Positions 17,811 to 26,429 of a stretch of DNA of 38,466 bases are shown here, one piece after another; positions within the stretch are counted from its first letter, which is position 1; each line of letters begins with the position of its first letter. The position numbers and the translations under genes are program-made. Origin of the DNA: Flavobacteriaceae bacterium (GTDB taxonomy: Bacteria; Bacteroidota; Bacteroidia; Flavobacteriales; Flavobacteriaceae); NCBI GenBank assembly GCA_030828565.1, contig JAURCF010000009.1:1-38466 (forward strand), given 5' to 3'. The notes below the pieces were generated by a model. The model saw only the letters and a list, made by a program, of their open reading frames with translations, made no database searches and was not told the origin of the DNA.

Positions 17811-18878
17811 ATGCTTCGAACAATATTCCTTATTGGTTGTATCGGTGTTCTATATCAATCGACACATGCACAAGCCGTTCGCAAATACTCCAATGAATTT
17901 TTGAACATTGGTGTTGATGCGCGCGATTTTGGAATGGCTAACGCAGTAGTGGCATCCACAAACGATGTAAGCGCAACTTACTGGAATCCAGCGGGATTAA
18001 TGAACTTGAGAGATACTCAACTAAGCCTAATGCACGCTAGTTATTTTGCCAATATCGCACAATACGACGTTATTGGAATGGCTAAACCTATAGACAACCG
18101 AAGTGCTGCAGGAATCACATTATTGCGGTTTGGAGTAGATAATATCTTAAACACCACTCAACTTATTGACAGTCAAGGAAATATTGACTACAATCGAATC
18201 ACTAAATTTTCTGCTGCTGATTATGCGCTTATCATTTCCTACGCTCGAAAATCATTAACAAAAAATTATACCTACGGCATCAATGCTAAAATTATACGAA
18301 GAATCATTGGTGATTTTGCTTCGTCTTGGGGTTTTGGATTTGATATTGGAATTCAATTTTCACACAATTCGTGGTCTTTTGGACTTACCGCCAGAGATAT
18401 TACTACTACACTCAACTTTTGGCAAGTAGATACTCAAATATTTGATACGGTTAGTCAAGAATTGCCCGAGCAAGAAGCCCCAGAAACTTCCGAAATTACA
18501 CTGCCAAAAATACAGCTAGGGGTTGCTAAAATGTTCGAATTGAATCGAAGGTATTTTTTGCATACCGAACTGGATTTGAATATGCGATTTACAAAAACCA
18601 ACGACATCATATCCTCAAAAGCTGTTAGTGTTTCCCCAGCCTTGGGCATAGAACTTCAGTATGATGATTTTATTTTTTTACGAACCGGCCTTGGAAATTT
18701 TCAAAATGAACTTCAATTTGACAACTCAAATTCCGTAACTTTCCAACCCAATATAGGTGTTGGAATTATGTACAAAGGAATTGAAATCGACTATGCCCTA
18801 ACCGATATTGGAAACCAAACTACAGCTCTATACTCTAATATTTTTTCAGTAAAAATTAATTGGCAATATTTTCGTTAA
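17811..18878 (+). CDS. PorV/PorQ-family outer-membrane beta-barrel protein
   Basis: A 355-residue secreted protein. MLRTIFLIGCIGVLYQSTHAQA is a signal peptide, cleaved near THA/QA; an in-frame TTG six bases upstream is not needed. The mature start SNEFLNIGVDARDFGMANAVVASTNDVSATYWNPAGL is the characteristic PorV/PorQ (UPF0164-like) N-terminal block. The rest alternates short beta strands and ends KINWQYF with a C-terminal aromatic, as in outer-membrane barrels. Family members include the type IX secretion shuttle PorV. This one is more generic and no other T9SS gene is in the window, so a role in secretion is only possible. Confidence 0.82.
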   Translation: MLRTIFLIGCIGVLYQSTHAQAVRKYSNEFLNIGVDARDFGMANAVVASTNDVSATYWNPAGLMNLRDTQLSLMHASYFANIAQYDVIGMAKPIDNRSAAGITLLRFGVDNILNTTQLIDSQGNIDYNRITKFSAADYALIISYARKSLTKNYTYGINAKIIRRIIGDFASSWGFGFDIGIQFSHNSWSFGLTARDITTTLNFWQVDTQIFDTVSQELPEQEAPETSEITLPKIQLGVAKMFELNRRYFLHTELDLNMRFTKTNDIISSKAVSVSPALGIELQYDDFIFLRTGLGNFQNELQFDNSNSVTFQPNIGVGIMYKGIEIDYALTDIGNQTTALYSNIFSVKINWQYFR

Positions 18879-18925
18879 TTCATGAAACATTTAAAATTCC
18901 GTTCTGACAAATCAACTGGACACAA

Positions 18926-20494
18926 ATGAAAAAACATATATTTCTTTCTATACTTTCAGGCTTACTGTTGGGATTGTCATGGCCAACATACGGAGTTAGT
19001 TTTTTGATTTTTTTCAGCTTTGTTCCTCTGCTTGTTTTAGAAACACAACTTCGCTCTTCTTCTTGGAAGGTTTTTGGGTACACCTACTTAAGCATGTTAA
19101 TTTGGAACTCCATGACAAGCTGGTGGTTGTGGTATTCTTCCGTGTTTGGAATGTTTTTCGCTATTCTTGTCAATTCTCTTTTGATGACCATGGTGTTCAT
19201 GATGTATCACAAAATCTCTAGAAAACTTCCAAAAAAAACCGCTTTTCTATTTTTGCCTGCCATTTGGATTTCATTTGAGAAATTTCATTTGATATGGGAT
19301 TTTTCGTGGCCTTGGCTTAATCTTGGAAATGTATTCTCAGAAACCACCTTATGGATACAATGGTACGAATACACGGGTTCGTTTGGAGGCAGTCTTTGGA
19401 TTTGGGTTGTTAATTTACTTTTCTTTAATGCTATCATACGGTCTTCAAATAAAAAAATATTGTTAAAAAAAGTAGCTACTACCTTGCTGGTCGTTGCAAT
19501 TCCCATTGCTATTTCACTCGCTATTTTTCAAAAAACCACCATTCAAACAAATACTCCCATTTCAGTGGCTGTTCTTCAGCCAAACGTTGATCCTTACACC
19601 GAAAAATACAATCAAAAAAATGAGGAATCTCTTGCTGTTGTTCAGCAAATGATGGCTCCTTATAATATGAATTCAATTGATTTAGTAATAGCCCCCGAAA
19701 CATATTTTGCAGAAGGAGCTGGCCTCTCTTTGCGAAATTTTGAAACTTCAACACTATACAAATCGATAGATGATTGGCTATCCAATTACCCTAAAACGCA
19801 ATTTGTTACAGGAATTCAATTGTTTAAAACCTACACTAGTGAAGATACCAAAACAGCCACTTCTAACTTGATTCGAGAACAATTATGGGTTGATTTTTAC
19901 AACAGCGCATTCATCCATCCTTCATTTGATGAAAACACAATTTATCACAAATCAAAACTTGTTGTAGGAGTAGAAAACACCCCGTATCGTTCCATCATAG
20001 AACCAATTTTAGGAAATGTACTTTTGGATTTGGGAGGAACTGTCTTTACCAAAGCAACTCAAGAATATCGAACTTCATTTCCACTAATTAAAGGGGCTAG
20101 CATTGCTCCCATTATCTGTTATGAATCTGTTTACGGAAGTTTTGTGACAGACTATGTAAGGGCCGGAGCAACAATTTTAGTAATAATGACCAACGATGCT
20201 TGGTGGAGCAATACACAAGGACATAAACAACACCTTAGTTACGCTAAATTACGAGCTCTTGAAACACGAAAATTTATTGCGCGAAGTGCCAATACAGGAA
20301 TTTCAGCAATCATTGATCCTCTTGGAAAGATTGTCACCCAACTGGAATATGATACTCAGGGCGTATTAGTTTCTAGGGTTTACCCACAACAAAAAAAGAC
20401 GTTTTACGTGCTTTACGGAGATTTCATTGCTCGCATTGCAATTCTTATTGCGGGTTTGATTTTACTATTTTCAATTTCTAGAAGAAAACAGTAA
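18926..20494 (+). CDS. lnt: Apolipoprotein N-acyltransferase
   Basis: Adds the third acyl chain to lipoproteins in the inner membrane. The 522-residue protein has about six N-terminal spans (to about 200), a periplasmic nitrilase-like domain (about 210-475) and a final span (about 500-517). The catalytic triad is intact: Glu258 in IAPETYF, Lys344 in YHKSKLVVG and Cys398 in PIICYES. WPWLNLGN in the membrane part and MTNDAWW (421-427) are also diagnostic. It serves the lipoproteins encoded nearby (M3 peptidase, DUF1573, MsrA). The next gene starts at the very base after its stop. Confidence 0.95.
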   Translation: MKKHIFLSILSGLLLGLSWPTYGVSFLIFFSFVPLLVLETQLRSSSWKVFGYTYLSMLIWNSMTSWWLWYSSVFGMFFAILVNSLLMTMVFMMYHKISRKLPKKTAFLFLPAIWISFEKFHLIWDFSWPWLNLGNVFSETTLWIQWYEYTGSFGGSLWIWVVNLLFFNAIIRSSNKKILLKKVATTLLVVAIPIAISLAIFQKTTIQTNTPISVAVLQPNVDPYTEKYNQKNEESLAVVQQMMAPYNMNSIDLVIAPETYFAEGAGLSLRNFETSTLYKSIDDWLSNYPKTQFVTGIQLFKTYTSEDTKTATSNLIREQLWVDFYNSAFIHPSFDENTIYHKSKLVVGVENTPYRSIIEPILGNVLLDLGGTVFTKATQEYRTSFPLIKGASIAPIICYESVYGSFVTDYVRAGATILVIMTNDAWWSNTQGHKQHLSYAKLRALETRKFIARSANTGISAIIDPLGKIVTQLEYDTQGVLVSRVYPQQKKTFYVLYGDFIARIAILIAGLILLFSISRRKQ

Positions 20495-20965
20495 ATGCTT
20501 TACAAGCTCTACTCTTATTTAAAATATGTGTGGTTATCCAAAAACCAGCACGGTGTTCACTCTCCGTTTGTTTATGATTTAATCACAAAATCTATTTACA
20601 CACAATCCAAAACAAACAAATCCAAAAAAAAACGCATAATTGAGGGGATTTTTCAACATGTTACAATAAAGTCTTATAAAAAAGTAGGAAATCCGTTTAT
20701 GAGTTTTGATTCTAGTAAAATTCAATATTCGACAGACGGTTTACAATTGATTCATATAGAAAATCCTACGCTGATACGCTCTTTAAAAAAGGAAACAAAT
20801 CAACTAATAGTGATTGAAAAAATACATCATAACAGGCATTTTGAAAACAATTGGAAGGTGTTCTTAAAAAGTCAACCCAAAATAATTTCTTTGGATTTTT
20901 TTGTAATAGGGATTGTTTTTGCAAAAGACACTCAAGCTAAGGAGCATTTTATTCTTCGAGCGTAG
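20495..20965 (+). CDS. Shortened methyltransferase-family protein lacking the SAM-binding core
   Basis: A 156-residue protein whose ends resemble a flavobacterial class I methyltransferase family of about 220-250 residues. The N terminus MLYKLYSYLKYVWLSKNQHGVHSPFVYDLITKS matches the family's opening (the NQHGVHSPFVYDL block). The end DFFVIGIVFAKDTQAKEHFILR matches its closing strand. The glycine-rich SAM-binding segment and the Asp-rich active region expected in between are absent. In their place are a Lys-rich stretch (TNKSKKKR) and about 60 unrecognised residues. The frame is intact and abuts the lnt stop, so translation is likely coupled. It may be a non-catalytic remnant or a decayed gene. 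The family match is from memory. Confidence 0.6.
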   Translation: MLYKLYSYLKYVWLSKNQHGVHSPFVYDLITKSIYTQSKTNKSKKKRIIEGIFQHVTIKSYKKVGNPFMSFDSSKIQYSTDGLQLIHIENPTLIRSLKKETNQLIVIEKIHHNRHFENNWKVFLKSQPKIISLDFFVIGIVFAKDTQAKEHFILRA

Positions 20966-20972
20966 CAAAATT

Positions 20973-21000
20973 TTGAATTGTAAAAGTTTGCGTATTTTTA
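20973..21000 (+). promoter_or_regulatory. Promoter for the cobalamin adenosyltransferase gene
   Basis: TTG (20973-20975), a 17-base spacer and TATTTTTA (20993-21000) resemble the Bacteroidetes promoter, with one -7 mismatch at the last base. The ATG is 48 bases further on, and a palindrome at 21002-21018 overlaps the expected transcription start. Confidence 0.35.
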
Positions 21001-21001
21001 C

Positions 21002-21018
21002 ATCAAACATTGTTTGAT
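21002..21018. repeat. 17-bp palindrome at the expected transcription start of the adenosyltransferase gene
   Basis: ATCAAACA (21002-21009) and TGTTTGAT (21011-21018) are perfect inverted 8-mers around one T. The position right after the -7 box suits a repressor operator. As RNA it could form a 7-bp hairpin with a 3-base loop, but no U tract follows, so it is not a terminator. Confidence 0.5.
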
Positions 21019-21048
21019 AAATAATTTAACGATAATTCTCAAAAGCAA

Positions 21049-21597
21049 ATGAAAATTTACACAAAAACTGGCGATCAAGGTATGACATCACTTTACGATG
21101 GGATACGTATTTCCAAAAGTGATTTGAGGATGGAGTGCATCGGTACACTTGACGAATTAAATTCATGGATTGGGCTCTTATTATCGTCCAACAATCAGGC
21201 AAATCAAAAAGAAGAATTGGAAAGGATTCAAAATGAATTGTTTCAAATTGGAGCTCAACTAGCAGTAAAAAAAACAGAAAATAGCAAAGAAAAGATTGTA
21301 AAAAATAACAATGAAGTCGTGTGGCTTGAAGATTGTATTGATCGCATTGAAAAAGAATTGCCCAAAATGACTCATTTTATACTCCCTGGTGGAAATACTG
21401 AATCATCACAAGCTCATATTGCTCGCTGTGTTTGCAGGAAAACGGAGCGCTATGTGGTATTGCTTCATTCTTACGAACCCATCAATGAAACCATCCTAAA
21501 GTATCTCAATCGTCTTTCTGATTATTTATTTGTCTTGTCTCGAAAAATAATTTTGGATAGTGGCATCAAGGAAAAAAAATGGTATTCAGAAAAATAA
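21049..21597 (+). CDS. Cob(I)yrinic acid a,c-diamide adenosyltransferase (PduO type)
   Basis: Transfers the adenosyl group of ATP to cob(I)alamin, making coenzyme B12. The 182 residues contain the N-terminal ATP-binding motif KIYTKTGDQGMTSLYDG (2-18), the central GTLDELNSWIGLL and the C-terminal LPGGNTESSQAHIARCVCRKTERYVV, with the Arg and Asn/Asp residues of the trimeric PduO active site. No cobalamin synthesis gene is near, so it probably services an imported corrinoid for an AdoCbl enzyme elsewhere, such as methylmalonyl-CoA mutase. In related genomes this gene sits next to the DUF2795 and secA genes; here a GT90 gene lies between. Confidence 0.93.
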   Translation: MKIYTKTGDQGMTSLYDGIRISKSDLRMECIGTLDELNSWIGLLLSSNNQANQKEELERIQNELFQIGAQLAVKKTENSKEKIVKNNNEVVWLEDCIDRIEKELPKMTHFILPGGNTESSQAHIARCVCRKTERYVVLLHSYEPINETILKYLNRLSDYLFVLSRKIILDSGIKEKKWYSEK

Positions 21598-21647
21598 CCT
21601 CCTCAATATAAAATTCACCTATATACTCGCTAGAAACAGAAATTTAT

Positions 21648-22631
21648 ATGGGCTTTAGAAAAATATTTTTTGGTCACAAAAACAATAAAATTCAATATTA
21701 TTCTGTAAACTATTTAAGACAACTGATTCCCTCTAAATTTTTTCAAAATCGAAGGAAAATCAAACTGAAAATATTAGAATCTCTTCCAAAAGTAGATGTC
21801 GAAAAAATACTGCATCGCGTAAACTACTACAACCAACTGGAAAATTCAGTTCCCTTGAGTTCAAATGCAGAAAAGCTATCAAAAGTGAAGCTAAACAAAG
21901 CTTCGAAAGTTTACTTTTTTGATTTGTATGAATACGCTCGGTTTTTCAATCAGCAATTAAAAAGTCATTTTTTATTTGGAGATATCACTTACGTTCCAAA
22001 TCAACCAAGCTTGGTCAAAAGTCGTCCTGTTTCTAGTAAAAACAATAATTCAGTGGTTTTAAAATGGGACAAGGTTCGGCATTTTATGTTTATTAAAAAT
22101 GACAAAAAACAATTCTTACAGAAAAAAGACAAGTTAGTTTTTCGAGGAAAAGTATTTCCCAATCAAATTCATAGAGTTGCATTTCTAGAAACTTACAGCG
22201 ACCATCCAATGTGCGATATTGGAATGACAAATGAAAACAAGCTCAATCCGTTGTGGAGAGTAAAAAGAATGACCATCGACGACCATTTGGATTACAAATT
22301 CATTCTTTCCTTGGAAGGAAACGATGTTGCCACCAACTTAAAATGGGTAATGTCTTCCAATTCCATTGCGGTAATGCCAAAACCCAAATTTGAATCGTGG
22401 TTTATGGAAGGGCTTTTGATTCCCGACTACCACTATATTTTGATAAAAGATGATTATTCAGACTTATTCGAAAAGCTGGAATTCTACATCAAAAATCCTG
22501 ATAAAGCTGTCAAAATTGTGGAAAATTCTAAGCATTACATAACGCAATTTCAAAACAAGAATCATGAAGATATAATTTCGTTATTGGTATTAGAAAAGTA
22601 CTTCAAAAAAAACCAGCAACTTCTTCACTAA
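21648..22631 (+). CDS. GT90-family glycosyltransferase (LpsA/CAP10-like)
   Basis: A 327-residue cytosolic or membrane-peripheral glycosyltransferase of the lipopolysaccharide A protein / CAP10 family. The C-terminal half holds the family hallmark YKFILSLEGNDVATNLKW (216-233) followed by MSSNSIAVMPKPKFESWFMEGLLIP (235-259), the nucleotide-sugar-binding region. The basic N terminus (MGFRKIFFGHKNNK) suits membrane association. Family members add a xylosyl or hexosyl residue to LPS or capsule cores; the donor cannot be predicted. It lies 50 bases after the adenosyltransferase gene and 130 bases before the DUF2795 promoter. Gene neighbours point to envelope glycan work. Confidence 0.85.
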   Translation: MGFRKIFFGHKNNKIQYYSVNYLRQLIPSKFFQNRRKIKLKILESLPKVDVEKILHRVNYYNQLENSVPLSSNAEKLSKVKLNKASKVYFFDLYEYARFFNQQLKSHFLFGDITYVPNQPSLVKSRPVSSKNNNSVVLKWDKVRHFMFIKNDKKQFLQKKDKLVFRGKVFPNQIHRVAFLETYSDHPMCDIGMTNENKLNPLWRVKRMTIDDHLDYKFILSLEGNDVATNLKWVMSSNSIAVMPKPKFESWFMEGLLIPDYHYILIKDDYSDLFEKLEFYIKNPDKAVKIVENSKHYITQFQNKNHEDIISLLVLEKYFKKNQQLLH

Positions 22632-22708
22632 AACTCCCATAGATTTAGGGTTATATTACCAAAAATCATTTTCAAAATTAGGATTTGATTATTTTTCTTC
22701 GTTTTTGC

Positions 22709-22738
22709 TTGTTTAATTCCATTAAAAATATATTTTTG
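22709..22738 (+). promoter_or_regulatory. Consensus promoter for the DUF2795 gene
   Basis: TTG (22709-22711), a 19-base spacer and an exact TATTTTTG (22731-22738) form the best Bacteroidetes-type promoter in the window, 23 bases before the ATG at 22762. Confidence 0.55.
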
Positions 22739-22761
22739 CAAAAAATTAAACATTAAAAGCT

Positions 22762-22983
22762 ATGTACTGGACTTTAGAACTTGCTTCTTATTTGAGTGAC
22801 GCGCCCTGGCCAGCTGTCAAAGACGAATTAATCGATTACGCCATTCGAACAGGCGCACCTTTGGAAGTTGTAGAAAATCTACAAGCGATAGAGGATGAAG
22901 GCGAAATGTACGAATCCATTCAGGAAATTTGGCCAGATTATCCTACAGACGAAGATTATCTTTGGAACGAAGATGAATATTAG
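22762..22983 (+). CDS. DUF2795-family small acidic protein
   Basis: A 73-residue, strongly acidic cytosolic protein (MYWTLELASYLSDAPWPAVKDELIDYAIRTGAPLEVVENLQ, ending DYPTDEDYLWNEDEY). It matches the DUF2795 family found immediately upstream of secA throughout flavobacteria. Function is unknown. It has its own strong promoter and a terminator before secA, so it is transcribed separately rather than as part of a secA operon, despite the conserved adjacency. Confidence 0.88.
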   Translation: MYWTLELASYLSDAPWPAVKDELIDYAIRTGAPLEVVENLQAIEDEGEMYESIQEIWPDYPTDEDYLWNEDEY

Positions 22984-22997
22984 TTGATAAAACATTG

Positions 22998-23025
22998 AAA
23001 AAGTCTCTTTAGAGGCTTTTTTTTT
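22998..23025 (+). terminator. Rho-independent terminator between the DUF2795 gene and secA
   Basis: AAGTCTC (23001-23007) pairs with GAGGCTT (23012-23018) with one G-T wobble, extended by flanking A and T runs, and followed by nine consecutive T. It lies 15 bases after the DUF2795 stop. Confidence 0.75.
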
Positions 23026-23028
23026 GCT

Positions 23029-23036
23029 TAAATTTG
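23029..23036 (+). promoter_or_regulatory. Promoter -7 element (TAAATTTG) for secA
   Basis: An exact TAnnTTTG, 23 bases before the secA ATG and directly after the upstream terminator. A TTG is not found at the usual -33 distance. Confidence 0.35.
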
Positions 23037-23059
23037 AGCCTTAATAGACCTTCTTATAA

Positions 23060-26000
23060 ATGAGTTTTTTAAATTCTATCTTAAAAGTATTTGTTGGCAA
23101 TAAGGCCAAAAAAGATATTTCTTTAATCCAACCAATCGTTGATAAGGTTTTGAGCGCTGAAAAGCAACTCGAATCGTTAACTCACGACGAGCTCCGACAA
23201 AAAACCCTCGAATTTAAAAATCGTATTCAGGAAGTTCGCAGTCCTTTTCAAGAAAAAATTTCTGAAATTAAACTAGAAATTGAACAAGAGAAAGATATTG
23301 ACCTCAAAGAGGGACTTTACCAAAAAATTGACCAGTTAGATATTGAAACTTACGAAGCTGTCGAAGTTTTACTTGAGCAAATACTTCCAGAAGCCTTTGC
23401 GGTGGTTAAAGAAACTGCCAAACGATTTAAAAACAACAAAACACTGAGCGTAACAGCAACGGAGTTTGATAGAGAATTGTCGGGTTCTAAAAGTTATGTA
23501 GTTCTTAAAAACGATCAAGCTGTTTGGAATCAATCGTGGGATGCTGCTGGAAAGCAGGTAACCTGGGACATGGTTCATTACGATGTACAATTGGTCGGTG
23601 GTATTGCACTGCATCAAGGAAAAATTGCGGAAATGCATACTGGAGAAGGAAAAACCTTGGTAGCAACCTTACCCGTTTACTTAAATGCTTTGACTGGAGA
23701 TGGAGTGCATTTGGTAACAGTAAATGACTATTTAGCCAAAAGAGATAGTGCATGGATGGCGCCAATTTTTGAATTTCATGGACTGAGCATTGATTGTATA
23801 GACTACCACAAACCCAACTCTGAAGAACGTAAAAAAGCCTACCGTGCAGACATTACGTATGGAACAAACAACGAGTTTGGTTTTGATTACCTTAGAGACA
23901 ATATGGCGCACTCTCCCGATGGATTGGTTCAACGAAAACATCACTACGCTATAGTTGATGAGGTTGACTCTGTTCTGATTGATGATGCGCGAACTCCTCT
24001 TATTATTTCGGGAGCCATCCCTGAAGGAGATCGACACGAATTCAATGAATTGAAACCCAAAGTGTCCGATTTGGTTTCCCAACAAAGACAATACTTAACA
24101 GGCGTTTTGGCAGAAGCAAGAAAATTAATTGCCAGTGGCAACACCAAAGAAGGCGGCGTTTTACTATTACGAGTATTTCGAGGATTGCCAAAAAACAAAG
24201 CGCTTATTAAGTTTTTGAGTGAAGAAGGTGTAAAACAATTGCTTCAAAAAACAGAAAACTTTTACATGCAGGACAACAATCGGGAAATGCATGTCATTGA
24301 TGAAGAACTTTGGTTTGTAATTGATGAAAAAAACAATCAAATTGAACTTACTGACAAAGGGGTTGAAGCCTTATCCAAAGATGGAGATGAAAGTAACTTT
24401 TTTGTTATGCCCGACATCGGAATTGAGATTGCTAAAATTGAGTCGCAAAATCTTGAAATTGAAAAAGAAGCTGAACTAAAGGAAGTCCTTTTCAAAGAAT
24501 ATGGAATTAAAAGCGAGCGAATTCATACCCTCAATCAATTGCTCAAAGCATACACTCTTTTTGAAAAAGACGTAGCATATGTTGTAATGGATAACAAAGT
24601 TATGATTGTTGATGAACAAACGGGGCGGATTATGGACGGAAGAAGATACTCTGATGGACTTCATCAGGCTATCGAAGCCAAAGAAAATGTGAAAATTGAA
24701 GCCGCTACCCAAACTTTCGCAAGCGTTACCTTACAAAACTATTTCAGAATGTATAACAAACTTTCTGGAATGACAGGTACTGCAGTTACTGAAGCAGGAG
24801 AATTTTGGGAAATCTACAAACTCGATGTGATGGAAATCCCAACCAATCGCCCCATTGCTCGTGACGATAGAAATGACCTGATTTACAAAACCAAACGAGA
24901 AAAATACAACGCAGTTATTGAGGAGGTTGTAGGGCTCTCCAATGCAGGAAGACCTGTTTTGATTGGAACTACATCTGTAGAAATTTCTGAATTGCTAAGT
25001 AAAATGCTCGGTATTCGAAAAATCCACCACAATGTATTGAATGCAAAACTTCACAAAAAAGAAGCTGACATTGTAGCCGAAGCAGGAGAACCTGGTGTGG
25101 TAACCATTGCAACCAACATGGCAGGTAGAGGAACCGATATCAAATTGAGTGATGCCGTGAAAGAAGCCGGAGGTTTAGCTATTGTAGGAACAGAGCGACA
25201 CGACTCACGACGAGTTGACCGCCAATTGCGTGGACGATCGGGACGTCAAGGGGATCCTGGAAGTTCTCAATTTTATGTGTCCTTAGAAGACAATTTAATG
25301 CGACTATTTGGCTCCGATCGGGTAGCCAAAATGATGGATAGAATGGGACTGGAAGAAGGAGAAGTGATTCAACACTCCATGATGACAAAATCTATTGAGC
25401 GTGCGCAAAAGAAAGTGGAAGAAAACAATTTTGGTATTCGAAAAAGACTGCTGGAATACGATGATGTAATGAACGCACAACGTGAAGTAGTTTATAAGCG
25501 AAGACGCCACGCACTTCAGGGCAATCGACTAAAAGTTGATATCGCTAATATGATTTACGACACCTCGGAAGTCATTACTGAATTCAATAAAAACAACAAT
25601 GATTATAAAAATTTTGAGTTTGAACTGATTCGCTACTTTTCATTCAGCTCTCCTATTTCACAAGAAGAATTCGAAAGGAAGAGTGTCCCAGAAATTACAG
25701 AAGAAATCTACGAAATCGCACTCAAACGCTATGAAGAAAAAATGGCTAAAAGTGCTGAGAAAGCATTTCCTGTCATGAAACGAGTCTATGAGGATAACAG
25801 CAATCGTTACGAACGCATTGTTGTTCCTTTTACTGATGGGGTAAAAACACTCAACGTAGCTACGAACCTTGAACAAGCTTATCATTCAAAAGGAAGTCAG
25901 CTTATTGCCGACTTTGAAAAAAACATTTCCTTAGCGCTTATTGACGAAGCTTGGAAAACCCATTTGAGGAAAATGGATGAACTGCGACAATCTGTTCAAC

Positions 26001-26416
26001 TAGCGGTTCATGAACAAAAAGACCCATTGTTAATTTACAAATTTGAAGCCTTTGAACTGTTTAGAGGTATGTTGGATAGCGTAAACAAAGAACTCATTTC
26101 GTTTTTATTCAAGGGAGAACTTCCAACTCAAGATCCTTCACAAATTCATGAAGCTCGCCAAACTCGAAGGAAAGAAAAGTTTAACACTTCCAAAGAAGAA
26201 GTCTTGAACAGCGACGAATTGGCTGCTCGTAATAGATCAGCTGGACAAACACAACAGAGACAAGTCATTGAAACCATTGTCAGAGAACAGCCAAAAATTG
26301 GCAGAAACGATCGTGTAGTGATTAAAAATGTAGTTTCTGGTGAAAACAAAACATTGAAATTCAAGCAAGCTGAGCCATTACTAAAGAACGGTCAGTGGGT
26401 TTTGGTGGAAAACTAA
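23060..26416 (+). CDS. secA: Preprotein translocase ATPase SecA
   Basis: Motor of the Sec pathway. At 1118 residues it is longer than E. coli SecA (901) because of inserts near residues 55-125 and in NBD1, as is usual in Bacteroidetes. Visible are the Walker A MHTGEGKT (192-199), the Walker B/DEAD-like DEVDSVLIDDARTPLI (300-315), TNMAGRGTDIKL and the arginine-finger region RQLRGRSGRQGDPG in NBD2, and the helical scaffold LIDEAWKTHLRKMDELRQSVQL. The C-terminal Cys-rich zinc tail that binds SecB and phospholipid is absent. The protein ends instead with IGRNDRVVIKN and LLKNGQWVLVEN. The next gene starts 13 bases on. Confidence 0.97.
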   Translation: MSFLNSILKVFVGNKAKKDISLIQPIVDKVLSAEKQLESLTHDELRQKTLEFKNRIQEVRSPFQEKISEIKLEIEQEKDIDLKEGLYQKIDQLDIETYEAVEVLLEQILPEAFAVVKETAKRFKNNKTLSVTATEFDRELSGSKSYVVLKNDQAVWNQSWDAAGKQVTWDMVHYDVQLVGGIALHQGKIAEMHTGEGKTLVATLPVYLNALTGDGVHLVTVNDYLAKRDSAWMAPIFEFHGLSIDCIDYHKPNSEERKKAYRADITYGTNNEFGFDYLRDNMAHSPDGLVQRKHHYAIVDEVDSVLIDDARTPLIISGAIPEGDRHEFNELKPKVSDLVSQQRQYLTGVLAEARKLIASGNTKEGGVLLLRVFRGLPKNKALIKFLSEEGVKQLLQKTENFYMQDNNREMHVIDEELWFVIDEKNNQIELTDKGVEALSKDGDESNFFVMPDIGIEIAKIESQNLEIEKEAELKEVLFKEYGIKSERIHTLNQLLKAYTLFEKDVAYVVMDNKVMIVDEQTGRIMDGRRYSDGLHQAIEAKENVKIEAATQTFASVTLQNYFRMYNKLSGMTGTAVTEAGEFWEIYKLDVMEIPTNRPIARDDRNDLIYKTKREKYNAVIEEVVGLSNAGRPVLIGTTSVEISELLSKMLGIRKIHHNVLNAKLHKKEADIVAEAGEPGVVTIATNMAGRGTDIKLSDAVKEAGGLAIVGTERHDSRRVDRQLRGRSGRQGDPGSSQFYVSLEDNLMRLFGSDRVAKMMDRMGLEEGEVIQHSMMTKSIERAQKKVEENNFGIRKRLLEYDDVMNAQREVVYKRRRHALQGNRLKVDIANMIYDTSEVITEFNKNNNDYKNFEFELIRYFSFSSPISQEEFERKSVPEITEEIYEIALKRYEEKMAKSAEKAFPVMKRVYEDNSNRYERIVVPFTDGVKTLNVATNLEQAYHSKGSQLIADFEKNISLALIDEAWKTHLRKMDELRQSVQLAVHEQKDPLLIYKFEAFELFRGMLDSVNKELISFLFKGELPTQDPSQIHEARQTRRKEKFNTSKEEVLNSDELAARNRSAGQTQQRQVIETIVREQPKIGRNDRVVIKNVVSGENKTLKFKQAEPLLKNGQWVLVEN

Positions 26417-26429
26417 ATCACCCAAAACA

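Noticed and set aside
20966-21048. Cobalamin riboswitch upstream of the adenosyltransferase gene
   Set aside because: The 83-base gap is too short for a cobalamin riboswitch and shows no B12-box-like sequence; only a promoter and palindrome are seen.
23732-24091. A 119-codon minus-strand open frame inside secA
   Set aside because: It is the antisense of conserved SecA motifs and has no promoter or recognisable domain.
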